In this document: piece by piece, positions 29,984 to 38,090 of the stretch
Layout: every line of letters starts with the position of its first letter
Numbering within the stretch: the first letter of the stretch is position 1
NCBI GenBank assembly: GCA_964610775.1
Contig: CAZSZC010000009.1
Location: 1-38,784 of the forward strand
DNA: 38,784 nucleotides
Direction: 5' to 3'
Source of the DNA: CAZPWF01 sp964610775
GTDB lineage: Bacteria; Patescibacteriota; Saccharimonadia; Saccharimonadales; JACQNP01
The notes under the pieces: generated by a model
Told to the model about the DNA's origin: nothing
The model's input: the letters and a program-made list of their open reading frames with translations, nothing else
Database searches by the model: none
Made by a program: the position numbers and the translations under genes

Positions 29984-31279
29984 ATGAGTGAGGCCAAACC
30001 AACCACATACGAGCGCCAGTTGCTGCGCAAAATTAATAATTTGGAAGCCCAGGTAAGTAAGCTTGATAACCATAAATCAAGAAGTAAAAAAAATAAAATT
30101 GTAGATTTCTTTCGAAGTTTCGCCGTCATATTCTGCATTGTCCTTTGTGCAGTTATGCTAAACATCGGCGTAATATCTATTTGGCTAAAACGAACCGTCA
30201 TTAATACAAGCATCTGGACTGACAAAACAAGCCAACTACTACAGTCGGAATCAATTAAAACAACCATTGCCGATAAAATCACTGACGAAGTTTTTACGGC
30301 TGCAAATGCCGAGCAAGTTGTATCAGAATCACTTCCACCAAGGATATCCGGACTGGCATCGCCACTTACTAATAGTCTACGCGGTTTCACGAGTCAAAAA
30401 GTTACCGAAGCTCTAGGAAGTGCAGCATTTCAATCATATTGGTCAGATCTTAACCAGAGCGCTCACGGCGGCATAATTGCGAGTCTAGAGAATGGCGGCC
30501 AAGCACCATCTGATACAAGCAAATATGTAGTCTATATCAACGATAATCAGCTACTACTCAACCTTCAACCAGTATTTACTAAAGTCCAATCTCAGCTCAG
30601 CAATCGTGGTCTTTCATTTGTTGATTCGATTAATCCAAGTCGACTGAACAAGACTATTACTATAACCGAAATACAGTCACTACCTAAAACCCTTCAAATC
30701 TTCAATTTGATAAACAAAGGTGCTCGGGTAATTCCTGTAATCGGCATTATTGGTGGCGCCGTAGCTGTACTATTAGCACGTAACCGACGACGGGTCATAA
30801 TAGCAATCAGCGTAATGACAGCAGCGCTGATGTCTATAACCGTCCAGGTCATAAATTTTGCCCGCTATCCATTGCTACAAAAGGCAACCGATAGTTCAAG
30901 CACAATCTCAACCCAGGCTGCCAGTGATACATTTTCCATACTAACTAACGACCTCGTCCTTTACTGTCGAATCATGATGGTCATCGCGCTTATTATAGGT
31001 ATCACAGCCTGGCTAACGGGCAATTCAAGGGTAGCTATAGGATTACGCATGTTTATCGCGAAGCTGCTTTCGCCCAAAAACTATGGCAAAACTTTTTCCT
31101 GGCTAGCTATGCACGCCACTACACTAGTAGCTTTAACAGCAATACTGGCAGGCCTATTAGTAATATTCCCACCAATTAGTGGGCCGACATTCGTAATCGT
31201 AGTTATATTAATAGCCAGCATCTTTAGTCTTTGGCTTTTATCTATTAGGACAGCCGGCGCAACTAAGACTAGGCCTTAA
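29984..31279 (+). CDS. Polytopic membrane protein with large exported domain
   Basis: A 431-residue protein with a coiled-coil amino end (YERQLLRKINNLEAQVSKLD), a first membrane segment near 45-68, an exported helical domain of about 170 residues (SIWTDKTSQLLQSESIKTTI, ISGLASPLTNSLRGF), then four or five membrane segments. The WLKRTVINTSIWTD and SESIKTTIADKITDEVF regions closely resemble uncharacterised actinobacterial integral membrane proteins. Role unknown. AGAGGAG before the ATG sets the start. Its 3' end overlaps the convergent AI-2E/PerM-type gene by 11 bases. Confidence 0.7.
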   Translation: MSEAKPTTYERQLLRKINNLEAQVSKLDNHKSRSKKNKIVDFFRSFAVIFCIVLCAVMLNIGVISIWLKRTVINTSIWTDKTSQLLQSESIKTTIADKITDEVFTAANAEQVVSESLPPRISGLASPLTNSLRGFTSQKVTEALGSAAFQSYWSDLNQSAHGGIIASLENGGQAPSDTSKYVVYINDNQLLLNLQPVFTKVQSQLSNRGLSFVDSINPSRLNKTITITEIQSLPKTLQIFNLINKGARVIPVIGIIGGAVAVLLARNRRRVIIAISVMTAALMSITVQVINFARYPLLQKATDSSSTISTQAASDTFSILTNDLVLYCRIMMVIALIIGITAWLTGNSRVAIGLRMFIAKLLSPKNYGKTFSWLAMHATTLVALTAILAGLLVIFPPISGPTFVIVVILIASIFSLWLLSIRTAGATKTRP

Positions 31280-32432
31280 GTCGGCGACGCTTAAACAAAT
31301 TTAGCCTTGTAAAAAGCTTCTTTGGCTTAGTGGGCGAGCCGTCATCTAGAGCTTCAATTTCACGATAAACTTCTAAAAACATCTGAATAGTTGTCACCAG
31401 AACAATCATCAAAACCGGACCAATCACAATACCCAGGAACCCGAATAAGCCTAAGCCCGCAAACACAGATAGAATCGCTAGTGCCGGGTCGAGCCGTGCG
31501 TCCTTGGGTACTAATCTAGGCCTCATTACATTGTCTATATTTGTAACTATTAGTAGGTGGTTAGCGATCAGAAACACACCTTGCCATACATCTCCAAATA
31601 AGATCATTATTATACCAATTGGGATAGTAATAATACCCGCACCAAGTGGAATAAATGAAAAAACTGTTAATAATAGGAAGAAGAAGAAAAACAGACTATG
31701 GAAGCCAACTATGTATAGCCCAAGCGCACTTACAAAACCCTGCATAGTCGCAATAATAAACTGACCCCTAACCATAGCTTTTGTCATTGAACCCATGCGC
31801 TTTAAATAAAGATCAGTAATCTCCTCGCCGAGAGGATTCAGGGCCGATAAAGTATCTATGACAGCACTCTTGTTTCTAAGTAATGAGAAGAATACATAGA
31901 TATAAATAATTAACATTGTAATCAGACTAAATATCCCAGTAATAGAAGAAGCTATGGACTGTAGTAGAGTTGTGCTAGCGGTCTGAAGAAAATTTGTTAA
32001 AGAATCAGAGATAGTGGCTGCTGTTAGTTGATAATTTATCCCCAAATTTTTAAGCATATTGTTGACAGACTGGAGTATCTGGCTGCCTAGCTCGCTAGCG
32101 TTTATATTTATTGTGCCATTGCTTAATGACTTGGAGAGGTGTGTTATCTGCCCAACCGTTATAACTATGACCAGACCTAGTGGAATAATGACCGACAGTA
32201 AGGTCGCGAAGAAAGTAAGCATGGTCGCAGCACCTTCTTTTTGCCCCTTTGAAAGCAGCCACTTATAAACCGGTTGAAATAAGAAGGCAACTATTGCTGC
32301 AATGGTAATAAGCATCAGATAGTGCTTTAAGAAGATAACTCCTATGGCTATGGCGGCTATGGTGGCAATCGCTAGTGCGCGCTTCTGAGATTCACTAACT
32401 TGCAAAAGCTGAGATTTGTCTTTTTGTGCCAT
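31269..32432 (-). CDS. AI-2E/PerM family membrane transporter
   Basis: A 387-residue protein with about eight membrane segments and the usual layout of the family: three helices, a long central amphipathic region (GINYQLTAATISDSLTNFLQ), then five helices with FSFIPLGAGIITIPIG and the conserved DNVMRPRLVP segment. Members are proposed permeases or sodium/proton antiporters; AI-2 export is shown for only some. The carboxy end is basic (KKLFTRLNLFKRRRLKA). AAGGAGTG before the ATG is a clear ribosome site, and a full promoter lies upstream. Confidence 0.88.
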   Translation of the reverse strand: MAQKDKSQLLQVSESQKRALAIATIAAIAIGVIFLKHYLMLITIAAIVAFLFQPVYKWLLSKGQKEGAATMLTFFATLLSVIIPLGLVIVITVGQITHLSKSLSNGTININASELGSQILQSVNNMLKNLGINYQLTAATISDSLTNFLQTASTTLLQSIASSITGIFSLITMLIIYIYVFFSLLRNKSAVIDTLSALNPLGEEITDLYLKRMGSMTKAMVRGQFIIATMQGFVSALGLYIVGFHSLFFFFFLLLTVFSFIPLGAGIITIPIGIIMILFGDVWQGVFLIANHLLIVTNIDNVMRPRLVPKDARLDPALAILSVFAGLGLFGFLGIVIGPVLMIVLVTTIQMFLEVYREIEALDDGSPTKPKKLFTRLNLFKRRRLKA

Positions 32433-32459
32433 ATTTTATCGCACTCCTTAATGCTAGGC

Positions 32460-32488
32460 ATTGTAGCAATTAGTAAGACCTTTCTCAA
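32460..32488 (-). promoter_or_regulatory. Promoter of the AI-2E/PerM-type gene
   Basis: On the minus strand TTGAGA (32488-32483), a 17-base spacer ending in TGC, and TACAAT (32465-32460). Both -35 and extended -10 elements are present; the leader holds AAGGAGTG. Confidence 0.65.
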
Positions 32489-32572
32489 ACAGATACAGAA
32501 TAAGTTAAAATAGCGTTGACAAAACGTATTTGTTGTTTAATCATTAAGTTATTAATTAACGGAGGAGAAGTT

Positions 32573-33124
32573 ATGAAGGCTTCTAGAGAAGATTCAGGGT
32601 TGGAAACCCTTAAATTTCTAGTAATTACACGTGGTGTAGTTTCTGTGCTCTTCGGTATCATGGCATTGGTCTGGCCAGGTATTACCGTTGCAACCTTTGC
32701 GGTACTAATTACCATCTGGTTGCTAGCAAGTGGTGTTATTAACATTATTAGGGGCATTATGGGGATCGGCGATGGACATGGCTGGATTTTCACCCTACTA
32801 CTAGCAGTGCTGCAAATCGGCATAGGTGCGTACCTGATTCAACGACCAGCCTTAACTGTGGCTACAATTGTTGCTCTGATTGCAATCGCATTCGTCGTCG
32901 AAGGCGTCATATCAGTAATTGTGCCATTTACAGAAGGCAAGGATGTATCACTGGGTAGCAAAGTACTGACACTAATTGTTGGTCTTCTAGCAATTTTTGC
33001 TGGTATATCTATCTGGCGATATCCGGTTACCGGAACACTGGCTTTCGTATGGATCGTTGGCTTGTTTGCGCTCGTTTCCGGTCCAATCTGGATTGCTGAG
33101 GGCATTCGACTAAAGGCTGAGTAA
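32573..33124 (+). CDS. HdeD family membrane protein (DUF308)
   Basis: A 183-residue protein with six membrane segments arranged as three similar pairs, the HdeD/DUF308 pattern. ITRGVVSVLFGIMALVWPG, then GVINIIRGIMG, and later WIVGLFALVSGPIWIAEGIR are typical. HdeD is linked to acid-stress resistance in E. coli; for other members the role is open. ATG 32573 with GGAGGAG 5 bases upstream is chosen. A longer frame from a TTG at 32516 is rejected because that TTG is part of a TTGACA -35 sequence. A strong terminator follows. Confidence 0.88.
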   Translation: MKASREDSGLETLKFLVITRGVVSVLFGIMALVWPGITVATFAVLITIWLLASGVINIIRGIMGIGDGHGWIFTLLLAVLQIGIGAYLIQRPALTVATIVALIAIAFVVEGVISVIVPFTEGKDVSLGSKVLTLIVGLLAIFAGISIWRYPVTGTLAFVWIVGLFALVSGPIWIAEGIRLKAE

Positions 33125-33139
33125 AAGTACTCATTCTTA

Positions 33140-33180
33140 AATAAAACGACACGCGTTTAGACCATGCGTGTCGTTTTATT
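33140..33180. terminator. Strong intrinsic terminator
   Basis: A perfect 15-base-pair stem (33140-33154 with 33166-33180, core AACGACACGC/GCGTGTCGTT), an 11-base loop and TTTTATTTTT at the 3' side. Its A/T ends make it likely to work in both directions. Confidence 0.9.
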
Positions 33181-33194
33181 TTTAGATATTGTTA

Positions 33195-33200
33195 TATAGT
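33195..33200 (+). promoter_or_regulatory. -10 box predicting a leaderless GTG start at 33207
   Basis: TATAGT at 33195-33200, then six bases, then GTG at 33207. It begins 14 bases after the terminator of the preceding gene. Confidence 0.5.
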
Positions 33201-33206
33201 AGTAGG

Positions 33207-33815
33207 GTGAAGAATAAAAATAAATCATTCAGTTTATCGCAAATATTACCTTACGTGCTGATCGTTTGTAGCTTAGTTGGCTTGTTGGCATCGTTCACAC
33301 TTACCTATGACAAGATTCACGTTTTAGCTAACCCAAACTACGATCCTGCATGCAATATTAATCCGATATTTAGCTGTGGTTCGGTCATGAAAACCGAGCA
33401 GGCAAGTTTGCTTGGCGTGCCCAACACTATCTTTGGGATAATGGGTTTCACGGCATTATTTACCTTTGGCGTAATACTGTCTACTGGCGTGCTGATGAAG
33501 AGATGGCTTTGGCGGATTGCCCAAGCAGCTGCCACAATTGGCGTTATATTTATGCACTACCTGTTTTTCCAGGGAGTATTTCGCATAAACGCTATCTGTC
33601 CTTGGTGTTTCGCTACTTGGATGATCACCATACCAATATTTATATATATCACCGCATACAATCTAGAAAATCAAAATTTAGTATCTAACATTAAGCTAAA
33701 ACGATTTGGCGACTGGATAGCTCTCAATCACCTGAACATATTATTGACTTGGTATGCAATCATATTCTTAATACTGCTCGAGCATTTTTGGTATTACTGG
33801 AGCACTCTTGTTTAG
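33207..33815 (+). CDS. Vitamin K epoxide reductase (VKOR) family protein
   Basis: A 202-residue membrane protein with five helices. C49 and C57 lie in the exported loop (CNINPIFSCGSV), and C131-P-W-C134 is the membrane redox site. Bacterial VKOR homologs pass electrons from DsbA-type oxidases to quinone, replacing DsbB, and so make disulfides in exported proteins. Here there is no fused thioredoxin domain and no DsbA gene in the window, so the partner must be elsewhere. Several nearby surface proteins have paired Cys. GTG at 33207 is chosen from the -10 spacing; a TTG at 33189 would extend it six residues into the promoter. The next gene follows after nine bases. Confidence 0.9.
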   Translation: MKNKNKSFSLSQILPYVLIVCSLVGLLASFTLTYDKIHVLANPNYDPACNINPIFSCGSVMKTEQASLLGVPNTIFGIMGFTALFTFGVILSTGVLMKRWLWRIAQAAATIGVIFMHYLFFQGVFRINAICPWCFATWMITIPIFIYITAYNLENQNLVSNIKLKRFGDWIALNHLNILLTWYAIIFLILLEHFWYYWSTLV

Positions 33816-33824
33816 AACAATAAA

Positions 33825-34556
33825 ATGACTAATAAAAGAAAAAATAAATACATAAAAATTAACTTCGGCAGACGAAAACTAAAGCTACTACTAGACAAGG
33901 TGTTAATTTTTCGGTTTATAAGAAATTTACACGGCCGGTTCTGGGGCGTAGCGGCAGTAGCAGGCTTAGGATTTGGTCTTAGTATATGTTTTTTGATACG
34001 CCCTGATATGTTAGTAATCTCAACTGCTTACAGCGACTTCGGTAATGACATTCGTACCGCCCCATACTTTTCTGGTGCGGTATTTTTCGCAGCTTATGGA
34101 CTTTGGCGGTGGCGAAACTATGTAGCCAGAACACTAAAACATAGTGCTATCTTTTATTATTTGCTTAGTTCTACGATACTAGGTCTCTATCTGGTGGCGT
34201 TAATGCCGGTTAGCTGGCACCCTTGGCCATATCGAATTCATGTCTTTGGATTTGCCTTGGCAGGTTTATCTATAGCAATTCTGGTTATTATCGACGGGCT
34301 GATTAGTAAGACTCGTCGAACTAAAAATATCAGGACTTGGCGACTTATTAGAATATTGTCATTCGTTTTAATAGTTAGCGGTGGAATTCTAACCTTAGGG
34401 TCAATTCCGGCAACACATTGGTTTGACGTTTCATTGTTAGGAGAAACATTAATGCTTGCTGGATTTGCACTTTGGATATATTTCAAAACATACGTTGGTG
34501 AAGGAGCGCAATCAAAACTATCTATTTTGGCGCGCAAAATTGGATTACTTAACTAG
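33825..34556 (+). CDS. Six-helix membrane protein, VKOR neighbour
   Basis: A 243-residue protein with a basic start (KRKNKYIKINFGRRKLK) and about six membrane segments. PVSWHPWPYRIHVFGFA and TLGSIPATHWFDVSLLGETL resemble DUF998/Frag1-like proteins, but I would not name a family with certainty. The nine-base gap suggests it is cotranscribed with the VKOR gene. Its stop overlaps the end of the convergent RlmH gene by four bases. Confidence 0.6.
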   Translation: MTNKRKNKYIKINFGRRKLKLLLDKVLIFRFIRNLHGRFWGVAAVAGLGFGLSICFLIRPDMLVISTAYSDFGNDIRTAPYFSGAVFFAAYGLWRWRNYVARTLKHSAIFYYLLSSTILGLYLVALMPVSWHPWPYRIHVFGFALAGLSIAILVIIDGLISKTRRTKNIRTWRLIRILSFVLIVSGGILTLGSIPATHWFDVSLLGETLMLAGFALWIYFKTYVGEGAQSKLSILARKIGLLN

Positions 34557-35017
34557 TTGTGGTGATAGGGAAGTCTTTTCAATATTGCCTGAGACCTATA
34601 AAGTTGCTCGACCAACAAAACTCGCACAAGTTCGTGTGGAAAAACTAATTTTGAAAACGACCATATGAGGTCTGCGCGTTGCTTGACATCTTCGTTAACC
34701 CCATAAGCACCGCCAATAATAAAAGCAACCTGATTGTTGTGAACTTGCCAGTAATCTATGATTTCAGCTAACTCTTCATTATTCATAAGTCTACCCGTCT
34801 CATCAAGTAGAACAACTCTTTCGTCGTTAGATAAATTATTGAGTATAGCTTTACTTTCTAAGTCCTTCTGTTGCCCTAGACTCATCTTGCCACTTACTGG
34901 AGGAATAATCTGCCATGTGATATTAAATTCAGATCTAATTCTTTTCTCGTATTCCTCAGACAGCTCATACACTGCTTTACCTGATTTGCGCCCAACACTA
35001 ATAATTCGCACCCGCAC
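34553..35017 (-). CDS. rlmH: 23S rRNA (pseudouridine-1915-N3) methyltransferase RlmH
   Basis: A 154-residue SPOUT methyltransferase that methylates pseudouridine 1915 in helix 69 of 23S rRNA. IRIISVGRKSG-like start, VVLLDETGRLMNNEELAE, the knot region FIIGGAYGVNEDVKQRADLI and the end VEQLYRSQAILKRLPYHHN match RlmH from end to end. Length is typical (about 155). The start is GTG at 35015-35017, directly after the stop of the ABC permease; a second GTG six bases further on is also possible. It is the last gene of the ABC operon. Confidence 0.93.
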   Translation of the reverse strand: MRVRIISVGRKSGKAVYELSEEYEKRIRSEFNITWQIIPPVSGKMSLGQQKDLESKAILNNLSNDERVVLLDETGRLMNNEELAEIIDYWQVHNNQVAFIIGGAYGVNEDVKQRADLIWSFSKLVFPHELVRVLLVEQLYRSQAILKRLPYHHN

Positions 35018-36247
35018 TTACTGATACCTTAGAGATTCTATAGGGTCTTTTCGGGCTGCACGAAGTGCTGGAGCGGTACCAAATATAATCCCAACTATTA
35101 AAGCCACGCCAACCGATATAAACATGATAGGTATAGTTATGACTGGTTTGAGGTCAGTAAAAATACGAAGTAGATAATTGCCAACAATAGACAGTAGGAC
35201 TCCGAAAAAGCCACCAACTAAACTTATTACTGCTGCTTCGGTTAAAAACTGCGTCAATATCTGTCTATTGGTAGCACCGACTGCCTTACGCAGTCCAATT
35301 TCACGGGTTCGTTCACTAACTAGGACCAACATTATGTTCATAATGCCTATTCCTCCAACCAACAACGACAGACCCGCAACTGTGGCAATTAGAGTAGTTA
35401 ATAGATTGAGGGTGGTACTAACCACCGCTAAATTCTCGTCCTGCCGAAGAACCGTAAAGTCTTCTTCACCGCCATGTGAAGCACGTAATTTTGCACGAAC
35501 TGCATCAGACACCGTTGCAACCTTTTGTCCATCTACAGGTTTTGCTAGTACTTGATATATTTGAACCTGACCTGGTGATAACTCTTTACTTACCTCGTAG
35601 GGGATAAACATAGCTTTATTGTAGTCTGTAGTGGTTACCAAAGGACTGCCCGGAAACTCTTCGAAAACTCCACGAACAATGAAAGGCTTACCTCTAATTT
35701 GTAGACTTTTACCAACTGGCGATAATTCCTGGAAGAGTTGCTCGGCAACGCGTTTTCCAATTACAACCACCGACTTATTCTTATCGTCGGCAGAGAAAAA
35801 ATTACCATATTCTAACTTTTGATTTAGAAGCGTAGGCACATTAGACTGCGAACCAACAATAAAGCCAGATGGCATTGTTCGATCATCGTATCTCGCCACG
35901 CCCGGAACAACATTAAAAGGCGACACCTCGCCAACACCGCCAGTGGAAACAATCTGCTTCAAATCCTGCTCAGAAAAGGCACTAGAGCTAGCACCAGAAA
36001 AATAGTTTACACCTACTATGTCGCCGTTTTGATCGCGCTTAACATTTGCTCCTGGGCGAATTGTTATAAGATCACTGCCAAGCTGTTCAGACTGTTTAGT
36101 AACTTGTTGTTTAACGCCTTCGCCAATACTTACAGTTATCACAACACTAGCAACGCCAATTATAATACCAAACATCGTCAAAAAACTTCGCCACCTAGCG
36201 CTCCTTATAGAAGCCAAGGCTAATCTAGCATTGCGCGAAAAAAGCAT
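35018..36247 (-). CDS. ABC transporter permease, MacB/FtsX type
   Basis: A 409-residue permease: one membrane helix at about 20-42 (FLTMFGIIIGVASVVITVSI), a large exported MacB_PCD domain with DLITIRPG and SPFNVVPGVARYD, then three helices of the FtsX domain starting near 285 (TLIATVAGLSLLVGGIGIMN) and ending with APALRAARKDPIESLRYQ. It forms a mechanotransmission-type exporter with the ATPase encoded just upstream. The ATPase stop and this ATG overlap by one base (TAATG), preceded by AGGAG. No MacA- or TolC-like gene is near, as expected for a cell without an outer membrane. Confidence 0.92.
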   Translation of the reverse strand: MLFSRNARLALASIRSARWRSFLTMFGIIIGVASVVITVSIGEGVKQQVTKQSEQLGSDLITIRPGANVKRDQNGDIVGVNYFSGASSSAFSEQDLKQIVSTGGVGEVSPFNVVPGVARYDDRTMPSGFIVGSQSNVPTLLNQKLEYGNFFSADDKNKSVVVIGKRVAEQLFQELSPVGKSLQIRGKPFIVRGVFEEFPGSPLVTTTDYNKAMFIPYEVSKELSPGQVQIYQVLAKPVDGQKVATVSDAVRAKLRASHGGEEDFTVLRQDENLAVVSTTLNLLTTLIATVAGLSLLVGGIGIMNIMLVLVSERTREIGLRKAVGATNRQILTQFLTEAAVISLVGGFFGVLLSIVGNYLLRIFTDLKPVITIPIMFISVGVALIVGIIFGTAPALRAARKDPIESLRYQ

Positions 36248-37125
36248 TAACTCCTACCTTTCTTGGAAGTCGAAGTCCTGTATTTTTTTGCACGTGGCTT
36301 CTTTGTCACTTTTCTTGCAGTTGCTTTAGCAGTCTTGTCTGGGACAGTTTTCATGATGGCATTGACGCCTTTGAGGTCATCAACTTGCGATTTGATCTTA
36401 ACACTATACATACGTCGTTTTATAAAGCCTGGTATTTCACCAAGTTCGGATTTTTCATCTGCTACGATTGCGCCATCATGCATAAATACAACTCGTGAGG
36501 CGTATCGTGTCAATTCTGGGTTATGAGTTACCATCAGTATAGTGTTTCCATCCCTGTGGATCTCGTTAAGAAGTTCCATGATGACAAGACTCGAGGCACT
36601 ATCCAGATTGCCGGTAGGTTCGTCGGCAATAATTATCTTAGGTGAAGTGATAAGAGCACGGGCAATAGCCACTCTTTGTGCTTGTCCGCCACTCAACTGC
36701 GCTGGCATAAAATATTCGCGATCTGCTAGACCAACTTGTTCTAGCATTACACCAGCTCTTTTAAGTCTTCGGGTTTGGGTCATGCCTTTATACGCAAGAG
36801 GTAAAGCAACATTTTCCAGAACATTCATTCTCGGTAATAAATTGAAAGATTGGAACACAAAACCTACGGTATCGCGACGAACTTTAGCTCGCCGGTTTGG
36901 GCGCATGCGTTCAACATGACGACCACCAAGCTCATAAGTACCATGTGTCGGTCTATCAAGTAGACCAACCATATTCATTAAAGTTGTCTTACCAGACCCA
37001 GATGGGCCCATAATCGCTACGAATTCACCTTGCTCAATAGTAAGGTTGACTTCGTCTAGCGCAATTGTAGTGGCATCGCCGAAGCCGTACAGTTTACTGA
37101 CGTCTTTTAGTTCAATAATAGGCAT
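36247..37125 (-). CDS. ABC transporter ATPase, MacB/LolD type
   Basis: A 292-residue ATPase. Walker A GPSGSGKT is at 40-47, the Q-loop at FQSFNLLP near 91-98, the signature LSGGQ at 144-148, Walker B IIIADEP at 164-170 and the switch His in VTHNPE near 200. The core (1-230) matches MacB/LolD-type ATPases that power export of peptides, lipoproteins or drugs. The last about 60 residues are an unusual basic extension (KKPRAKKYRTSTSKKGRS) that is not needed for ATPase function. It is first in the operon: ATPase, permease, RlmH. Confidence 0.93.
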   Translation of the reverse strand: MPIIELKDVSKLYGFGDATTIALDEVNLTIEQGEFVAIMGPSGSGKTTLMNMVGLLDRPTHGTYELGGRHVERMRPNRRAKVRRDTVGFVFQSFNLLPRMNVLENVALPLAYKGMTQTRRLKRAGVMLEQVGLADREYFMPAQLSGGQAQRVAIARALITSPKIIIADEPTGNLDSASSLVIMELLNEIHRDGNTILMVTHNPELTRYASRVVFMHDGAIVADEKSELGEIPGFIKRRMYSVKIKSQVDDLKGVNAIMKTVPDKTAKATARKVTKKPRAKKYRTSTSKKGRS

Positions 37126-37264
37126 CGTTAGTTAATATTCTAACTCCTTAGCAACAGATAAGGCAAGAAAATTGTTAAATAAAAGTATAAAAATGCAAAT
37201 TGTGCCATAAATGTATACATATTTTGTTAAATGTTATTTTGTTTAGGACTAATATGGACTTGCT

Positions 37265-37293
37265 TTTACAAAAATATGACTAGAGTGTAAAGT
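37265..37293 (+). promoter_or_regulatory. Possible promoter of tRNA-Ser
   Basis: TTTACA (37265-37270), a 17-base spacer and TAAAGT (37288-37293) give a likely start about eight bases before the tRNA. Confidence 0.45.
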
Positions 37294-37308
37294 TTATAAG
37301 ATAAACAT

Positions 37309-37398
37309 GGAGAGGTGCAGGAGTGGTTGAACTGGCACGCCTGGAAAGTGTGTATGGCGGCAACGTCATCGAGGGTTCGAATCCCTCTCTCTCCGCCA
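37309..37398 (+). tRNA. tRNA-Ser (anticodon GGA)
   Basis: A class II tRNA of 90 bases with encoded CCA. The acceptor stem GGAGAGG pairs with TCTCTCC, discriminator G. The anticodon stem CACGC/GTGTG encloses the loop CTGGAAA with anticodon GGA, reading serine codons UCU and UCC. A long variable arm (TATGGCGGCAACGTCATC) and the T arm GAGGG-TTCGAAT-CCCTC follow. No second copy of its 3' end was found in the window, so there is no sign of an integrated element. Confidence 0.95.
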
Positions 37399-37512
37399 AA
37401 GAAGTGCATTTAATCGAAACGCATTATATTGCTGGTAATCTATTAATACAATATTTAAGCAGTGAGTTAATCCTAAGCGGTATTAATATTTCCACACCCC
37501 TAAATAATGTGC

Positions 37513-37542
37513 TTGTGCTTAGTTGACATCATGTAATATACT
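37513..37542 (+). promoter_or_regulatory. Possible promoter of the pilin gene
   Basis: TTGTGC (37513-37518), an 18-base spacer and TATACT (37537-37542). A second TATAAT (37561-37566) lies nearer the gene. The leader carries AAAGGGTGGG ahead of the ATG at 37593. Which box is used cannot be decided. Confidence 0.35.
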
Positions 37543-37592
37543 TCATGTGTAAAAAACTAATATAATAATTGAGAAAGGGTGGGCACACTCTC

Positions 37593-38042
37593 ATGACATT
37601 AAGTAAAAGAGATCAGGGTTTCACTATTGTTGAACTTTTGATCGTAATCGTTGTTATTGGTATTTTGGCTGCGCTAGTCGTAACCACTTTCACTGGTATC
37701 CAACAAAAAGCTCGTAACACAGAGCGACAAACTGATATCAAAGCCGTTCACGGCCAAATCGAGGCATATTACGCACAAAATGGACGTTATCCAACGCTTG
37801 CTAATATGAACGATCCTGCTTTCCGTACAGCTAATATGAAGGGTCTTGATGACGAAGCACTTAAGGATCCTAAGGGTGCAGGTGCAACATTGGCAGCTTC
37901 ACCAGCCGCCAATACGTATAGTTATGACGTTCAGAAGAGTGGTGGTGGTGCTTGTGACAACTCTACCAATGATTGTGCAACATACACACTTACGGCAACC
38001 TACGAAGGTGGCGGTACATTCGCCAAGAGCAACCTAAACTAG
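37593..38042 (+). CDS. Type IV pilin-like protein
   Basis: A 149-residue prepilin. The leader MTLSKRDQG is cut by prepilin peptidase after G9, exposing F10, with the conserved E14 (E5 of the mature protein) in FTIVELLIVIVVIGILAALV, then the usual hydrophobic helix. The globular part has NTERQTDIKAVHGQIEAYYAQNGRYPT, typical of pseudopilins and CPR pilins, and a carboxy-terminal Cys pair (GACDNSTNDCATY) likely to form a disulfide loop. A TTG at 37569 is rejected as start because AAAGGGTGGG, between it and the ATG, is the ribosome site. Pilus assembly genes are not in the window. A terminator follows immediately. Confidence 0.93.
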   Translation: MTLSKRDQGFTIVELLIVIVVIGILAALVVTTFTGIQQKARNTERQTDIKAVHGQIEAYYAQNGRYPTLANMNDPAFRTANMKGLDDEALKDPKGAGATLAASPAANTYSYDVQKSGGGACDNSTNDCATYTLTATYEGGGTFAKSNLN

Positions 38043-38057
38043 CTCCGAGAAGCCAAG

Positions 38058-38090
38058 AAAAAGAACCGCATGGAGTTGCGGTTCTTTTTT
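38058..38090. terminator. Intrinsic terminator shared by convergent genes
   Basis: AAAAAGAACCGC (38058-38069) and GCGGTTCTTTTT (38078-38089) form a 12-base-pair stem with an eight-base loop, followed by a T run. The A-rich 5' side lets it serve the minus-strand gene as well, whose stop codon overlaps its edge. Confidence 0.9.

Noticed and set aside
35178..35555. 125-codon open frame antisense to the ABC permease
   Set aside because: No start signal, and it lies within a gene with full family support.
37309..37398. Attachment site for a mobile element at tRNA-Ser
   Set aside because: No integrase gene and no second copy of the tRNA 3' end were seen in the window.
37323..37526. Open frame on the plus strand after 37323
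   Set aside because: It runs through the tRNA-Ser gene and has no promoter or ribosome site of its own.
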